Source: a virus
IMG/VR virus record: IMGVR_UViG_3300017971_000369
Coordinates: 1 to 49,115 of that record
DNA: 49,115 nucleotides
Direction: 5' to 3' (one strand)
Position 1 is the stretch's first letter; each line of letters begins with the position of its first letter. This document shows, piece by piece, positions 9,075 through 16,794 of the stretch. The position numbers were made by a program, and so were the translations under genes. The notes under the pieces are model-generated. The model worked only from the letters and a program-made list of their open reading frames with translations. It was not told the origin of the DNA and made no database searches.

Positions 9075-9551
9075 ATGGTAGAGTCACTTTCCTATACGTA
9101 CACGTCGCAGTCGGAGATGGAATCCATCTTCTCCGCCGTTGCTGTCATGCTTCGTTCCGACGATCCGAACGACGCGGAGTCTGATCCTACGGATATTTTG
9201 ACGGACGTTGTAGAAGAGGCAACCGACATCTGCAACGAGTATCTTCTCCCTCGATACGAAGCGTCGATTTTGAATGAGAGTAAGTGGGTTCGCCGTCGTT
9301 GTTCGTACATTGCGTGCAAACTGCTTTCGGAGCGGCGCGGAAACGCTGGACAGTTCACCAGCCGATACGAGGAAATCATCCGATCTTTCGAGCGGGTCCG
9401 AAAGGGTCAGATGCAAATCCCACGACAAGCGACGCGAAGCAATTACCAGCCGAAGCATTCCAACATTGTTGTTGACGACCGGGTCTACCCAACAGAGGAC
9501 AAGTTGCAAGACGTCGAAGACTTGGAAACAAGATATCGTTGGCCTTACTAA
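9075..9551 (+). CDS. Head-tail connector / head completion protein (Mu gp36-like)
   Basis: 158 aa. I chose ATG 9075 over an upstream TTG because GGAGAAAAG sits 5-6 bases before it. The protein is helical: 'DILTDVVEEATDICNEYLLPRYE' followed by 'RRRCSYIACKLLSERRG' and 'YEEIIRSFERVRKGQMQIP', which matches the layout of the DUF1320/Mu gp36-type connector family (helix, RY, helix, Tyr-Asp/Glu helix, 'vrkG'). Such proteins bind the portal vertex and close the head. It overlaps the next gene by one base (TAATG), consistent with a head-tail joining operon. Confidence 0.6.
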   Translation: MVESLSYTYTSQSEMESIFSAVAVMLRSDDPNDAESDPTDILTDVVEEATDICNEYLLPRYEASILNESKWVRRRCSYIACKLLSERRGNAGQFTSRYEEIIRSFERVRKGQMQIPRQATRSNYQPKHSNIVVDDRVYPTEDKLQDVEDLETRYRWPY

Positions 9552-10279
9552 TGCCCGATTACACAGTAACCGCGAGAAATCCAAACTTCCGAAGGTTGCT
9601 TCGCAGTCTGCCGGCGATTTTGTCGGGTGATGCTCCCGATCCGAAGGGGCTTCGCCGGTCCTTTCTCGCTGCGCTGTTATACAATGCGTTCAAACGGACG
9701 CATGAAGCGTATTTGACGAAAGCGGACGGTGGAGCCGACGAGTACGGTGAATCGTGGGATCCGCTATCCCCGAAAACCATCGCATCCCGTCCGATCACTC
9801 AGCAAGATCAAAGACAGTACGGAGTACGGAAGGGTCAGCGAGGGCTACTAACCGCGGAACAAAACCGTAGGTGGAAAGGTATCTTTGCATCTGTCTATTT
9901 TCGAGAGCTTACGTCAGGGACTCTGGAGAAAGAAGCTAAAGCCGTCGCGGGTCGCATAGCGTGGGCAATCCTCAAATCGCAGGGTGCGAAAACCCGGATC
10001 GGAACCCTATCGAAACGCGACGTCCCGATTATGATCGACAAGGGACGGTTGGAAAGGTCCTTCCGACCCGGAGCGTTGACGAAGAACGCCTACCGCCGAT
10101 ACAACCGGGACCAGGTTGCAGAGATTCGCGAGCGCAGCATCCGTTTCGGTTCCAGCGTCCCGTATGCAAAGCGAGCCGCCAAGAAGCGTCCTGTCATCCC
10201 AACTGCGAAGCAGTTTCGGGTTGATATTTTGCGAGACGCTCGTGACAGGTTGATTGACCGACTTCGCGAAGAGGTGTGA
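9551..10279 (+). CDS. Tail completion / neck protein (HK97 gp10- or Mu gpG-like)
   Basis: 242 aa. ATG 9551 shares a base with the previous stop (TAATG), so I prefer it to the in-frame upstream start at 9539. Segments such as 'GGADEYGESWDPLSPKT', 'IMIDKGRLERSFRPG', 'IRFGSSVPYAKRAAKKRPVIPT' recall the 'G..W.pL...T', 'l..tG.L..Si', 'v.vGs.v.YA...' pattern of phage virion morphogenesis proteins that sit at the head-tail junction. The protein is rich in Arg and Lys, as expected for a neck protein facing DNA. Confidence 0.55.
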   Translation: MPDYTVTARNPNFRRLLRSLPAILSGDAPDPKGLRRSFLAALLYNAFKRTHEAYLTKADGGADEYGESWDPLSPKTIASRPITQQDQRQYGVRKGQRGLLTAEQNRRWKGIFASVYFRELTSGTLEKEAKAVAGRIAWAILKSQGAKTRIGTLSKRDVPIMIDKGRLERSFRPGALTKNAYRRYNRDQVAEIRERSIRFGSSVPYAKRAAKKRPVIPTAKQFRVDILRDARDRLIDRLREEV

Positions 10280-10280
10280 C

Positions 10281-10847
10281 ATGTTCTCCGCTTTCCTATC
10301 CGCCGTCCGCAATCGTCTGTTGGAAGAGGTCGGAGATTTGAATGAAGACAACTGCGAGCTGCGGATTCGCGGGATGCCGCCGCCGTGGGCTGGAGAAGAA
10401 TACGTCGGGTTGTACGCTACGGGCTGGGAGCCGGGCGAGCTGTCGCGAATCTCTGATAGGGCAATTGATGAGATTTACAGCTTTGCTGTTACGATTACCC
10501 GGCGTATCGGTTTTTCTCCAGGGGACCGACGGAGCGGCGAAATTTACTACATCGTCTCCGATGGGATGGAAGCTCGCGCGAGACAAATCACTGCCGCAAT
10601 CCTGAAAAAGCGGCTCGAAATATGCGGCGACGCAAACACACGACTTCAGCAAATCACCGAACGGGGTACAATAACCAACGGGCTATTTGTTGAACCCCTC
10701 CGCTGGCAGGGAACGGACGCGGAACCCCGCGAGGTGGGTCCGGAGTGGTTTTCCGCAAACCCCGACGATAACAGGGCTTACGGCTTTGCTCTTGATATTC
10801 GATTCGGAGACATCCGTAGGATTCACAACGTAAGTTCGATGGAGTAA
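10281..10847 (+). CDS. Putative tail terminator / minor neck protein
   Basis: 188 aa. ATG 10281 lies one base after the previous stop with GAGG upstream. The sequence alternates an N-terminal helix (LSAVRNRLLEEVGDL) with strands (YSFAVTITRRIG, YGFALDIRFGDI), compatible with the small alpha/beta fold of tail terminators. Its position between the gp10-like protein and the putative tail tube protein is the usual slot of the tail terminator. The assignment rests mainly on gene order. Confidence 0.4.
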   Translation: MFSAFLSAVRNRLLEEVGDLNEDNCELRIRGMPPPWAGEEYVGLYATGWEPGELSRISDRAIDEIYSFAVTITRRIGFSPGDRRSGEIYYIVSDGMEARARQITAAILKKRLEICGDANTRLQQITERGTITNGLFVEPLRWQGTDAEPREVGPEWFSANPDDNRAYGFALDIRFGDIRRIHNVSSME

Positions 10848-10852
10848 AGGTC

Positions 10853-11428
10853 ATGTCATTTCTTGCAGGCCCTTTTGAGTTGTACCTCAGTCCGTACGCG
10901 GGCGCAACGCCGGGGCAAAGTGCGGTCCCGTTGGGAAAGACGCGAGACGGGATCGAGATAGAAATTGTCCGTAGTATGCAGCCGATTGCTGGCGACAACT
11001 ATGGAGCCGAGACGATTCAAGATTTCATCATGCAGGGCGGGAATTGCTTTCTCAATTTTACCCTGATCGAATGGAATGCCTCCGGCATGTCAACGTTGTT
11101 GAACATGTACGGATCGTCTGGATACGTCGGCCCTTTCGGTTGCAGTGCGAAGGAAGATGCGTTGCAACTGGGGATCGGCTTAATCTCTACCGCATGTGGG
11201 ACAAACATTACCCCGGACCACTATCACTTTGAAGGCGTGGTCATTCCGCCAAACTCTCCCATACGCTATGCGCTGAGCAGTCGACTCCGCGAGGTTCCGT
11301 TCCGTTTGCAAGCGTTGCCGTACGATCATAGCGGAAACGACCGTGTTAGCGGACAAGCTTTGGGCGGGTCCAATCCCGCATGGTACGTTGCAGACCCGAC
11401 AACCGACCCGCGAGCCAACTGGCCGTAA
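10853..11428 (+). CDS. Putative major tail tube protein
   Basis: 191 aa, with AAAGG directly after the previous stop. Features that fit tail tube proteins: an N-terminal beta hairpin, 'LGKTRDGIEIEIVRSMQPIAGDNYG' (a strand, then Asp-Gly and a Gly/Asn loop), and 'NFTLIEWNASGM'. It precedes a protein with tape-measure features, the canonical order. A long contractile sheath gene is not evident in the window, so a non-contractile tail is more likely. Confidence 0.6.
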   Translation: MSFLAGPFELYLSPYAGATPGQSAVPLGKTRDGIEIEIVRSMQPIAGDNYGAETIQDFIMQGGNCFLNFTLIEWNASGMSTLLNMYGSSGYVGPFGCSAKEDALQLGIGLISTACGTNITPDHYHFEGVVIPPNSPIRYALSSRLREVPFRLQALPYDHSGNDRVSGQALGGSNPAWYVADPTTDPRANWP

Positions 11429-11431
11429 ACA

Positions 11432-12337
11432 ATGGCAGATGATGCAACCCTTACCATCGACCTTCGCGATTTGGAGCGAAGGAGTGAAGAGGCGTTCGGT
11501 GGACCTTCTGGTCCAACAACGTCGATGGGGGTTCCGCGTCTCAATCAACAGCTTCAAGAGCTGATCACTTCGGTCAACGTCTTCCGGGAGGCGGTGGTTG
11601 CTCGTCTCAGGGATCGACAAGGGGAAAGAGCTTCGCAAGACGGACAAGAGCAGGACGGCGGTGGAGGCAGAGGAGCACTTCGCGGTTTTGCGATTGGTCG
11701 ATTGTTTGGTTCTCTAACGGGGCGTCTGACGGGACTTCTCGGAAGCGTAGGAGCCTTTGGAATTGCTCTTGGCGGCTTGACTCTTGCGGTGACCGGTGCG
11801 ATTGCCGCATTCAAGACGCTGAACAACTTCCTAAACGAACGGGCATCCCGCTTAGCTGGAGAGCTTGGCGGGTTATCCCGCGAGATCAATTTGGAGTCGG
11901 CCCTCCGTGAGATTCAAACGTTTCAATTGCAACAGCGCAGAGCACAAGCTTTAGGACCTTCGGTAGCGGAACAACTTCGCTCGGCCCGTGAGGCAGAATT
12001 TGCTTGGGAAGAATTGAAGTTTCGACTGCAAACGATTTACGAGCCACTGTTGACGAAAGCCAACACGTTTTTGAACGATATCAAGAAGGACGTTGCAGAA
12101 GGCGTTTCTGGCATTCTCGATTGGCTAAGAGTTCAAAGAGCGCCACAAGCAGCTCTGCCGCAAGGTGGATTCGGCGACTTGTTTGACTTCTTCAACTCGC
12201 TACCGCCCGCTTCAGACGTCCGTACCTTACCTGGAGATGAAAGACGAGGTCCGCGACCCGCTAACCCGCCCGCAGGTCCTATCGGCCCTCCCGGAGCCGG
12301 TCCTGCTGGTTTTGACCGTTTTGGGAATCCTTTGTAA
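11432..12337 (+). CDS. Short tape measure-like protein
   Basis: 301 aa. The N-terminus is helical and polar (LNQQLQELITSVNVFREAVVARLRDRQG). A glycine-rich hydrophobic stretch at residues ~85-130 (GRLTGLLGSVGAFGIALGG, then LAVTGAIAAFKTL) looks like the membrane-active segment of tape measure proteins. A long helix with coiled-coil character follows, and the C-terminus is Pro/Gly-rich. It comes right after the tail tube gene. If it is the ruler, at ~0.15 nm per residue the tail would be only about 45 nm long. It could instead be a smaller tail-tip chaperone. Confidence 0.5.
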   Translation: MADDATLTIDLRDLERRSEEAFGGPSGPTTSMGVPRLNQQLQELITSVNVFREAVVARLRDRQGERASQDGQEQDGGGGRGALRGFAIGRLFGSLTGRLTGLLGSVGAFGIALGGLTLAVTGAIAAFKTLNNFLNERASRLAGELGGLSREINLESALREIQTFQLQQRRAQALGPSVAEQLRSAREAEFAWEELKFRLQTIYEPLLTKANTFLNDIKKDVAEGVSGILDWLRVQRAPQAALPQGGFGDLFDFFNSLPPASDVRTLPGDERRGPRPANPPAGPIGPPGAGPAGFDRFGNPL

Positions 12338-14085
12338 TGTCCACCGTCGCATACAACGGCTACACGTTCCCTGCCTGGTCGCAAGTCCAGGTCCAGATGA
12401 ACTACATCCCAACGACGGGCAACATCCAAACGAAGTACGTCCAATACGTTGTATCGGTTTCGTCGATTATTTACGTTCCTTGCACAAGCGACAGTGCGTC
12501 GCTTGATCAAACCATGTCTCTCCTCCAAGCGCAGCTTGGCGTGGAGGGTCAAATCCTTTCTATAACCGACGCGGGTTTTGGTGCGAACTTCCGTATCGCC
12601 GCTGGAGGAAAAGCAGATGTTGCGCACGGTCCCAAACCCCGGTCATTCCAGTGGGAGCCTATCGGCACGCGAGCTGCAAGGATCACTTGGGTTGTGGAGC
12701 TGACGCTCCCGCGTTGTCCGCAGCAGCTTACGAACATCGCGGAATATGAATACTCGCTGACGTGGAACATCGCCGAGAACGGACTAACTGTACGGACGAT
12801 CACCGGTCAGTTGGAAATTGCAAACAACCACACCCGTCAGGGTTGGCAAGGGTCCTTTGGAACGAAGTTTATTGACACGGCGGATGCGTACCGAAACCGG
12901 ATCTCCTTCGAACCGTTGGATAACTTTCAGCGTAGCCAATCCTTTTCTTTGTCCCCCGACAAACGTGTACTATCGTTCACTATCACCGATTCGGAGATTC
13001 CTTCGGACAATCCGTACTACCCCGGCATCGTTACTCCCCGCGTTTCTTACACTGTGCGAAGCACCGCTGAATACCTTTCCGGTAACTCCGTTTGGGCGGT
13101 CAATCTGTCGGGGTCTTTCGAGGTTGCTCCAGGCTACCACAAACGCACCGCATACCTTGCGATGTTCGAGATTATCCGAACACTTCGCAACGCATTGAAA
13201 AACTCCAAGTCTTACGCGGGACGCGGCCCCGCGTACACGTCTCCTGGAGATGAAGAAAAGCCGGGCAGCTCGGTTATCTTGCGAAGCTTACAAATCACCG
13301 ATGAGATATTTTCCCGAAACGTTTCCATCTCTCTAGAGTGGCACTTACTGTGCTCCCTTAAAGAGCTGATCTCCGCTTCCGGTTTGTGGGATCCTCTACC
13401 GAAAGAATCTACGTGGGAACGGTGGCGCGCGAGCATGGCGAACGTCCAACGTCCCCGTGGATTTGCAAACCTCTTCGACAGGAACGAAGATGTAATCATT
13501 GGCCTTTGCAGCACGCAAGGTTTTGTTTCTCCAGGAGACGACCCGGAAGTCAATCCGCCTTCGGATAAACAGGACCCAACGATTACATCAGATGCGCCAC
13601 CTCCGGGTCGGAGCTGGCTTAATTTTCAAAACGACATTTTCATCGAAGAGGATACGAACACCGCAACCCACCGTAGGCTGTCGGAGCCAAAAAGCTATTC
13701 GCAAATGCCGTCCGATCAAGCGTACCTAAACTCTCAAGTCGGAAACCTTGCGTCCTTCTCTCCGGGGTACAGCGGGGCGTCGCAGGACCGCAAGGTTTCT
13801 GTTTTACAAACGCGAGGCGAGCCGCATTACAACGTGGTTCTGGAAGGGAGAGCTGTCCGCGCCGTGTACGGAATTCCGATTCCTGCTTTGCTCCAGATTG
13901 GCGGCTTGGCCATGCAAAACCAACGTCCGCAATCTCGAAGGTTCAAATACAAAGAGTTCCGAACAGCGGACAACCTGCCGATGTACGCGGCGGTCTGGCA
14001 GATCAAGTATTCCATCCCCGGAATACCGGTCGGAGATTTGACACAAAACATTCAACTCGCGGGGGAGGCTTTCAACATCGGATAG
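12337..14085 (+). CDS. Large tail protein, possible distal tail/hub component
   Basis: 582 aa; its ATG overlaps the previous TAA (TAATG). The protein is mostly beta-rich without a signal peptide. I see two similar halves: each has a strand cluster ending in a 'W.(V/I)E/N LT(L/W)' or 'SLEWHLL' motif (residues ~105-145 and ~335-350), suggesting an internal duplication like the tandem beta domains of baseplate hub or distal tail proteins. A disordered Pro/Asp-rich linker (~residues 405-430) separates a C-terminal domain. It lies after the tape-measure-like gene, where tail-tip proteins are expected. I do not recognise a precise family. Confidence 0.5.
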   Translation: MSTVAYNGYTFPAWSQVQVQMNYIPTTGNIQTKYVQYVVSVSSIIYVPCTSDSASLDQTMSLLQAQLGVEGQILSITDAGFGANFRIAAGGKADVAHGPKPRSFQWEPIGTRAARITWVVELTLPRCPQQLTNIAEYEYSLTWNIAENGLTVRTITGQLEIANNHTRQGWQGSFGTKFIDTADAYRNRISFEPLDNFQRSQSFSLSPDKRVLSFTITDSEIPSDNPYYPGIVTPRVSYTVRSTAEYLSGNSVWAVNLSGSFEVAPGYHKRTAYLAMFEIIRTLRNALKNSKSYAGRGPAYTSPGDEEKPGSSVILRSLQITDEIFSRNVSISLEWHLLCSLKELISASGLWDPLPKESTWERWRASMANVQRPRGFANLFDRNEDVIIGLCSTQGFVSPGDDPEVNPPSDKQDPTITSDAPPPGRSWLNFQNDIFIEEDTNTATHRRLSEPKSYSQMPSDQAYLNSQVGNLASFSPGYSGASQDRKVSVLQTRGEPHYNVVLEGRAVRAVYGIPIPALLQIGGLAMQNQRPQSRRFKYKEFRTADNLPMYAAVWQIKYSIPGIPVGDLTQNIQLAGEAFNIG

Positions 14086-14095
14086 GAGACGCAAC

Positions 14096-14634
14096 GTGGA
14101 CGATGTGTACAAAGTTTCACTAGTAGACAACCCTACATTATCTATCCAGTTACCCGACGGGAACTCCCTGGCCGTCGACCTTTTCGAGGCTCAAGATACC
14201 GTCGAATCCCTGGAAAGGAAAGTTGTGGAATCCGAAGGGTCGGAGAAGGACCTCTACGCAGCCCTCCGAGACTGGGTTCGGGAGAAATCGGACGGGTGCG
14301 AAATCACGCTGTCACAAGCGTCGCTTCTCCACCGGGCGATTGTGTATAATTACTTGGATTTCAAAAAAAAAGTCGCGACGCGGTTTCCGTTGGATACTGG
14401 TATCGGCTCGACCCCCGAACCCTCAGCAGAGCAGACATCCGACTTTTGAAGGACCTTTTGCCGGTCGTTCTGGCGGAACGGGAATTGCAGCAGAGACAAG
14501 CAGCGGCGCCACTTAGTCCGGAGCGGCTTCGCTACTTGCTCTACACGTCCACAGGGGACTGGAAGTATACGGACCACGAGGTAGCCCGCTACCTGCTGGA
14601 TTTGGCGAAGCGGGGGGATTTCCATGATCACTAA
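14096..14634 (+). CDS. Tail-region protein made by probable programmed -1 frameshift (two products)
   Basis: GTG 14096 has AGGAG 6-10 bases upstream. The zero-frame product stops at 14447-14449 (117 aa). Nine adenines at 14363-14371, read AAA AAA AAA in the zero frame, form a classical A-AAA-AAA slip site. After a -1 slip the frame stays open to the TAA at 14632-14634 and gives about 179 aa. The -1 frame after the slip (DAVSVGYWYRLDPRTLSR, then a helical region ending DWKYTDHEVARYLL) looks more protein-like than the zero-frame tail (VATRFPLDTGIGSTPEPSAE). No ATG starts the downstream frame. This resembles the lambda G/GT tail chaperone arrangement, although here it precedes the portal gene rather than the tape measure. 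Confidence 0.6.
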
Positions 14635-15769
14635 GACAAGCTTGCTCGGGCCGCCCAAAACTGCTGGATACCGTCCTGCTGTTGCGGGGTACTATGCATT
14701 GTACGTCCACCGAAAGCCGGTTTGGACGCTGGGGTACGTCGAGCTGATGCTTTCCGATCCGCGGATTCGGTTCGGTCTCCGCCTGATCAAAGGACCTCTC
14801 TTGGCGAACCTCCGGTATGAGGTGAAATGCCGCCGCCAGGACGTAGGGCAATTCATCGACGCGAACTTGACCCGATTCATCCAAAACAGTGCGATGAAAG
14901 CCCTCCGGGCAATTGAGTGGGGGTACGTGGGGCACGAGGTGCTCTATCGCGTTGACGAGCGAAACCGGATTGCGTTTGATACGCTGAAATACATCCATCC
15001 CCGCGACGTAAAGCCGCTCGTTCTGGCAGACGAGATTGCTTCCGCGTCCGTTCAAATCCACGGGGGTTCTCGCGGAAAGGTCTACTTGAACGGTCCCAAG
15101 CTGTTTTGGCACATCCACGAACGTGAGTACGATCCCTACTTCGGTTGCTCCCGGCTCAAGGGAACCTTCGATCCCTGGTGGGACATCTACAGCGATGGCG
15201 GAGCCAAAGACGCAAGGCGTCTCTACTTCTACAAATACCTCTACTCCGGGGACGTGCTGTATTATCCTCCAGAGGATGGAACGACAAACGTAGAGGGGCA
15301 GTCGCAATCGAACCGCGAGCTGGCGCTTGAGATTGTCAACAAGCGACGGACAGGTGGAACCCTTGTTCTTCCCAACACGGTTGACCCGGATACAAATCAG
15401 CGGTTATGGGAAATTTCGGCGGGGACGTCCACAATTCCGTCGGCGGATATTCGTGAAGTCATCGCAGATTTGAAGGATGAAGAGTGGGAGGGTATGGGAA
15501 TCCCTCCCGAAGTTGCACGCGCCGAAGGCACGGGGGCGTTTGCGGGTCGGCGCGTTCCGCAGCAAGCATTTTTCTCGATCTTGCAGGAGTTGGCATTTTG
15601 GTTAGTCACCGACACTGATCGCCAAATAATCAAGCCGTTGGTCAACATGAACTTTGGCAATGTTCCGTACGAAATTGAAACGTTGCCGCTACTCCGCGAG
15701 TCGGAGACGCCAGGAGAAGAAGCTGTCCCCGTGGAACCGGAAGAACACGTTCAAGTCGAAGCAACCTAG
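14624..15769 (+). CDS. Portal protein (Mu gp29/DUF935-like)
   Basis: 381 aa. ATG 14624 overlaps the end of the preceding frame by 11 bases. The portal is the dodecameric ring through which DNA enters and leaves the head. Support: 'VELMLSDPRIRFGLRLIKGPLLANLRYEVKC' (the 'mL.D..i...l...k..v....w.v' opening of portal families), a helical clip-like region 'MKALRAIEWGYVGHEVLYRV', 'RRLYFYKYLYSGDVLYYPPEDGTT', and a C-terminal segment 'FAGRRVPQQAFFSILQELAFWLVTD...II' like the portal stem/crown region. The acidic C-terminus is disordered. Its position far from terminase and after the tail genes is unusual. Confidence 0.65.
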   Translation: MITKTSLLGPPKTAGYRPAVAGYYALYVHRKPVWTLGYVELMLSDPRIRFGLRLIKGPLLANLRYEVKCRRQDVGQFIDANLTRFIQNSAMKALRAIEWGYVGHEVLYRVDERNRIAFDTLKYIHPRDVKPLVLADEIASASVQIHGGSRGKVYLNGPKLFWHIHEREYDPYFGCSRLKGTFDPWWDIYSDGGAKDARRLYFYKYLYSGDVLYYPPEDGTTNVEGQSQSNRELALEIVNKRRTGGTLVLPNTVDPDTNQRLWEISAGTSTIPSADIREVIADLKDEEWEGMGIPPEVARAEGTGAFAGRRVPQQAFFSILQELAFWLVTDTDRQIIKPLVNMNFGNVPYEIETLPLLRESETPGEEAVPVEPEEHVQVEAT

Positions 15770-15786
15770 TTTCGCCGGGGTACATC

Positions 15787-16224
15787 ATGTGGGATGAAAT
15801 TAAAGGACACCTAATACCTTGGGTGTTGGCTGTGGTCACCGCGCTGACAACTTGGCTTACACATCGAGCATGGAAACTGATTTCCTGGAAAGAAAAGATA
15901 GATAGCGACTTTGCCCGCGTCCGGGACAAAGTTTCTGTTGACCACGACCGGATCTCTGATCTGTTGAGGTGGGCGGAAGTGGCAAAACAAACCGATCAAC
16001 GCCACGAAGAAGTTATCCGGCATGTGGTTGATCTGCAATCGACACAAACCACACAACTCGTTCGGATGGAAACATCGTTGGAAGGCATTCGCGATACGCT
16101 GGAAAGGTACGTTTCAACGCAAAACGGTAGTTTGGCCTCCGTAAAGAATGAGCTGTCTGAAATTCGATCCAACTGCATGGCCCACCTGCTGAGTCTGGAA
16201 AAGAAAAGGAAAGAGTCAAGCTGA
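15787..16224 (+). CDS. Membrane-anchored coiled-coil protein (holin-like candidate)
   Basis: 145 aa. One N-terminal transmembrane helix (residues ~8-30, LIPWVLAVVTALTTWLTHRAW) is followed by a long amphipathic helix with heptad spacing to residue ~140 and a Lys-rich end. This topology is found in several small phage proteins of uncertain role, including holin and spanin-like proteins. It stops in TGATG with the next gene. I would not assign lysis firmly without a neighbouring endolysin. Confidence 0.55.
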   Translation: MWDEIKGHLIPWVLAVVTALTTWLTHRAWKLISWKEKIDSDFARVRDKVSVDHDRISDLLRWAEVAKQTDQRHEEVIRHVVDLQSTQTTQLVRMETSLEGIRDTLERYVSTQNGSLASVKNELSEIRSNCMAHLLSLEKKRKESS

Positions 16225-16607
16225 TGCCTATTTTCTCCGCACCCACCGCGTCCATCGGACAACTAAGTCACGGCGCTCATGGGGACTTCCAACCCACGAC
16301 GACCGAAGGCCGTCCCGTCCGGTGGGGTCACGTCCGAGAAATCGACCGCAGAGCACACGTCGGCACACCGGCATGGTATCGGCTCCACCAGGAGACGCGA
16401 TTGCAACACCTCAGTGCGTGGCGACGGCTCCACATGCTTCGCACACATCAAGGGGTCCGCCGCGAAGCAAATCGAAGGGGCGTTTCACCATCTTCCGACA
16501 CGACGGTCGAGCAGAAGGTGGACATGGCGAAGACGTTCGAACAACGGGACGCGAAACGGTCGCCGCGTAAGCGATCCAAACGGAGTAGCAAACGGGCGAA
16601 GTCCTAG
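16224..16607 (+). CDS. Hypothetical protein with strongly basic C-terminus
   Basis: 127 aa, coupled to the previous gene by TGATG. All three forward frames are partly open here. I prefer this one because its TAG stop (16605-16607) leads directly into leader element copy 4, as several other genes do. The last ~28 residues (MAKTFEQRDAKRSPRKR and onward) are a Lys/Arg/Ser-rich tail like those on other proteins of this phage. The middle is His/Arg-rich and low in hydrophobic residues; no family recognised. Confidence 0.4.
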   Translation: MPIFSAPTASIGQLSHGAHGDFQPTTTEGRPVRWGHVREIDRRAHVGTPAWYRLHQETRLQHLSAWRRLHMLRTHQGVRREANRRGVSPSSDTTVEQKVDMAKTFEQRDAKRSPRKRSKRSSKRAKS

Positions 16608-16657
16608 GTTTTCTCTCCAGAGATCCCGGCGGGAACTTCAAAAATAGACAGGTGTCA
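16608..16657 (+). promoter_or_regulatory. Recurrent leader element, copy 4
   Basis: GTTTTCTCTCCAG (16608-16620) directly after TAG; hairpin TCCC-GGC-GGGA (16624-16634); A-rich spacer; second hairpin TAGAC-AGGT-GTCA (16645-16657); ATG at 16660. Here the second hairpin occupies the place of the ribosome-binding site. Confidence 0.65.
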
Positions 16658-16659
16658 CA

Positions 16660-16794
16660 ATGCCGTTGACAAAGAAAGGACGAAAGGTCATGCGGGCGAT
16701 GCGTCGTCAGTATGGCTCTTCCAAAGGAAAGCGGGTATTCTACGCTTCTGCGAACAAAGGAACCATCAAAGGCGTTCATAAGAAACGTGGTTAA
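16660..16794 (+). CDS. Tiny basic protein (common phage small ORF type)
   Basis: 44 aa, 'MPLTKKGRKVMRAMRRQYGSS...' with a central 'GKRVFYASANKGTIKGV' segment. The combination of PLTKKG at the start, an MRRQYG helix end and VFYASxNKGxIxGV is, from memory, a very widespread small phage protein of unknown function. It starts right after leader element copy 4 and its TAA overlaps the next ATG (TAATG). Confidence 0.75.
   Translation: MPLTKKGRKVMRAMRRQYGSSKGKRVFYASANKGTIKGVHKKRG

Noticed and set aside
9057-9077. TTG start at 9057 for the head completion gene
   Set aside because: ATG 9075 has a clear GGAG at the right distance and the TTG lies inside the second hairpin of the leader element.
10506-10535. 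TTTTTCTCCAGGGGACCGACGG resembling the leader element
   Set aside because: Within the tail terminator-like gene and without a closing GGGAC stem; chance match. Similar lone CTCTCCAG matches at 21367, 38470 and 45365 also lack a proper hairpin.
16279-16647. Alternative open frames over 16279-16647 and 16322-16570
   Set aside because: The first would run through leader element copy 4; neither has a ribosome-binding site or coupling to the upstream gene.
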